A stretch of DNA of 64,000 nt from Bacillus sp. B-jedd (lineage in GTDB: Bacteria > Bacillota > Bacilli > Bacillales > Cytobacillaceae): positions 696,001 to 760,000 of the forward strand of contig NZ_CCXR01000001.1 of NCBI RefSeq assembly GCF_000821085.1, written 5' to 3'. A model generated the notes under the pieces. The model did not search any database. It saw only the letters and a program-made list of their open reading frames with translations, and was not told the DNA's origin. A program made the translations under genes and the position numbers. Below, in pieces: positions 62,788 to 64,000 of this stretch. Positions within the stretch are counted from its first letter, which is position 1, and each line of letters opens with the position of its first letter.

Positions 62788-63228
62788 ATGTCGGTGCCAC
62801 AACAACTTAAAGAAGCTTTGGATGTTTTAAAGGAAACTGGTGTTAGAATGACTCCTCAACGCCATGCAATACTGGAATATTTAATTCAATCCATGTCGCA
62901 CCCGACTGCAGATGACATTTACAAAGCGCTAGAAGGAAAATTCCCGAACATGAGCGTTGCTACTGTATATAACAATTTGCGTGTTTTTAAGGAAGTGGGG
63001 CTTGTCAAAGAGCTGACCTACGGGGATGCTTCAAGCAGGTTTGATTTCAAAACTTCTGAACATTACCACATTATCTGCGAAAAGTGCAACAAGATTGTAG
63101 ACTTTTACTATCCGGGACTGGATGAAGTTGAACATCTCGCTTCTCACGTAACCGGCTTTAAAGTGGCCCACCATAGAATGGAAATCTACGGCGAGTGCCC
63201 GGAATGCTCTTCGAAAGAAACGCATTGA
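62788..63228 (+). CDS. perR: PerR peroxide-sensing repressor (Fur family)
   Basis: 146 residues. Winged helix ([29 protein letters not shown]), the HPTAD motif with metal-ligand H38, [17 protein letters not shown] (regulatory His and first CxxC) and CPEC (second CxxC). It represses peroxide-stress genes and itself through the box at 62744. Terminator at 63256. Confidence 0.95.
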   Translation: MSVPQQLKEALDVLKETGVRMTPQRHAILEYLIQSMSHPTADDIYKALEGKFPNMSVATVYNNLRVFKEVGLVKELTYGDASSRFDFKTSEHYHIICEKCNKIVDFYYPGLDEVEHLASHVTGFKVAHHRMEIYGECPECSSKETH

Positions 63229-63255
63229 TCTTATTTAAAAAGTCAATATGACAAA

Positions 63256-63293
63256 GAAAAACGCCGGGGATATTTAATCCCAGGCGTTTTTTT
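63256..63293 (+). terminator. terminator after perR
   Basis: AAAAACGCC pairs with GGCGTTTTT, with an inner GGGAT/ATCCC helix, followed by Ts. Confidence 0.9.
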
Positions 63294-63336
63294 CTTATCC
63301 CATTCTTAATGGGGGTTAACCTCTGTTGGTAGAGGT

Positions 63337-63687
63337 TCACTTTATTTTCTTTTTATTATAGGATTCATCGAATTCTTTTCCTTCAAGTTCAGGATCAAGT
63401 GTAAGCGGCTCACGGCAATACATACACATATCGACCCGGCCCAGCATCTTTGTATGCCTTCCGCAGCCAGGGCAGACGACCTGAATGGTTTTAGTAGAAA
63501 GCATGCCTATCCAGAAATAAACTACGGTGCTTGCGATAATGAATAAAAATCCAACCAGCATAAAGATGGTCATCAATAAAGGTGAGTTCCGGAAAAAAAT
63601 GCCGCCATACATAATGATAAAACCGATAAAAATAAGGCTAAGCGCGAATGTACGGATTTTATTTATTTTACTTGAATACTTACCCAT
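63337..63687 (-). CDS. ygzB: YgzB family membrane protein
   Basis: 116 residues: two TM helices ([39 protein letters not shown]) and a C-terminal zinc-ribbon-like CPGCGRH...CMYC. Function unknown. Convergent with perR, as in Bacillus subtilis where ygzB neighbours perR. Confidence 0.88.
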   Translation of the reverse strand: MGKYSSKINKIRTFALSLIFIGFIIMYGGIFFRNSPLLMTIFMLVGFLFIIASTVVYFWIGMLSTKTIQVVCPGCGRHTKMLGRVDMCMYCREPLTLDPELEGKEFDESYNKKKIK

Positions 63688-63946
63688 GCAATTCCCTCCC
63701 GATTCCTAACTATATCATACCTCCGGGAAATGGGGGAGCTAGGATATATTACAATGAAGAAAAAAATGCTTGCGGCAAGAGGAAGGAAAAAAAGAAGATA
63801 TTGTCGAAACTATAGAGGTGAGATATTGTGGGTAAAGTTTCGGCTTGCTGACATTAAAGTAAATTTAGATAGCACGATTCATATAAAAAAGTCCCTTACT
63901 GTTTTAATGACCTGTGGGACGCAATCTATAAGATGGAGGAAAGACA

Positions 63947-64000
63947 ATGGAAGATATCCTTCGCCCTATTTACCAGGAAAGGGCCAGCCAGGCAAATACC
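63947..64000 (+). CDS. ygxA: YgxA-like nucleotidyltransferase-like protein, N-terminus only
   Basis: 18 codons (MEDILRPIYQERASQANT) before the window ends. The start follows GGAGGA at seven bases. The beginning and the position after ygzB match YgxA as I remember it; the rest is outside the window. The gap 63688-63946 holds no clear gene. Confidence 0.6.
   Translation, partial: MEDILRPIYQERASQANT

Noticed and set aside
63754..64000. Open frame starting MKKKMLAARGRKKRRY and running to the window end
   Set aside because: It is in another frame than the ygxA start, rich in Lys/Arg from A-rich DNA, and has only a weak ribosome site. Not supported.
1..64000. tRNA, rRNA, CRISPR arrays, transposase genes, prophage genes
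   Set aside because: None was seen on reading both strands. No computed search was possible.

Overview
This window comes from a low-to-mid GC Firmicute of the Bacillaceae. The flagellar proteins have Bacillus architecture (FliY in place of FliN, FlhF and FlhG, YviE, FlaG, MotE/YlxF). Ten sites fit the Bacillus sigma-D promoter (TAAA, a 14-16 base spacer, then GCCGATAT-like), and the right edge carries the bcp(ygaF), perR, ygzB, ygxA neighbourhood. The genus cannot be fixed from sequence alone.

Layout. 1-9700: a chemotaxis block with the end of a CheA, a CheW, a receptor, three CheR, two CheB, and motA/motB on the minus strand. 9800-15100: fliK, flgD, flgE, fliM, fliY, cheY. 15286-20500: a complete cheA, two cheW, a large receptor. 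20500-27300: a yaaR-like gene, two rod/hook genes (flhO, flhP), fliD, a CsrA with two tandem domains, and a second large receptor. 27569-30043: a flagellin gene interrupted by two group I introns, with a LAGLIDADG endonuclease gene facing it. 30200-38850: flaG, yviE, flgM, flgN, flgK, flgL, a PilZ brake, unknown genes, fliS, fliT and a wall hydrolase. 38945-55063: the basal body, export and motor-switch operon from flgB to flhG, ending in sigD. 55200-59940: a NarL-type two-component pair and a GGDEF-EAL protein. 60042-64000: housekeeping and stress genes around perR.

The most unusual system is the flagellin gene. Exon 1 (27569-28285), exon 2 (28650-28718) and exon 3 (29090-29134) join in frame into a normal 276-residue flagellin. 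Both introns sit in phase 0 and each begins with a short in-frame coding extension inside its P1 stem-loop, but the two extensions have opposite meanings. If intron 1 is not removed, translation adds YALAA and stops; this is the tail of the ssrA (tmRNA) degradation tag, so the truncated flagellin should be destroyed. If only intron 2 is retained, translation adds QSNQIPQGVLQLLR and stops; this is a recoded copy of the native C-terminus QANQQPQGVLQLLR, so a full-length flagellin of the same length is made without splicing. I know of no description of either device, although group I introns in Bacillaceae flagellin genes have been reported.

The other genes form one self-contained motility island: sigma-D and its anti-sigma FlgM, late genes behind sigma-D promoters, CsrA as likely flagellin translation repressor (with no fliW visible), MotAB as stator, and c-di-GMP control through a GGDEF-EAL enzyme and a PilZ brake. 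fliL, swrD, cheC, cheD, cheV and fliW were not found here.
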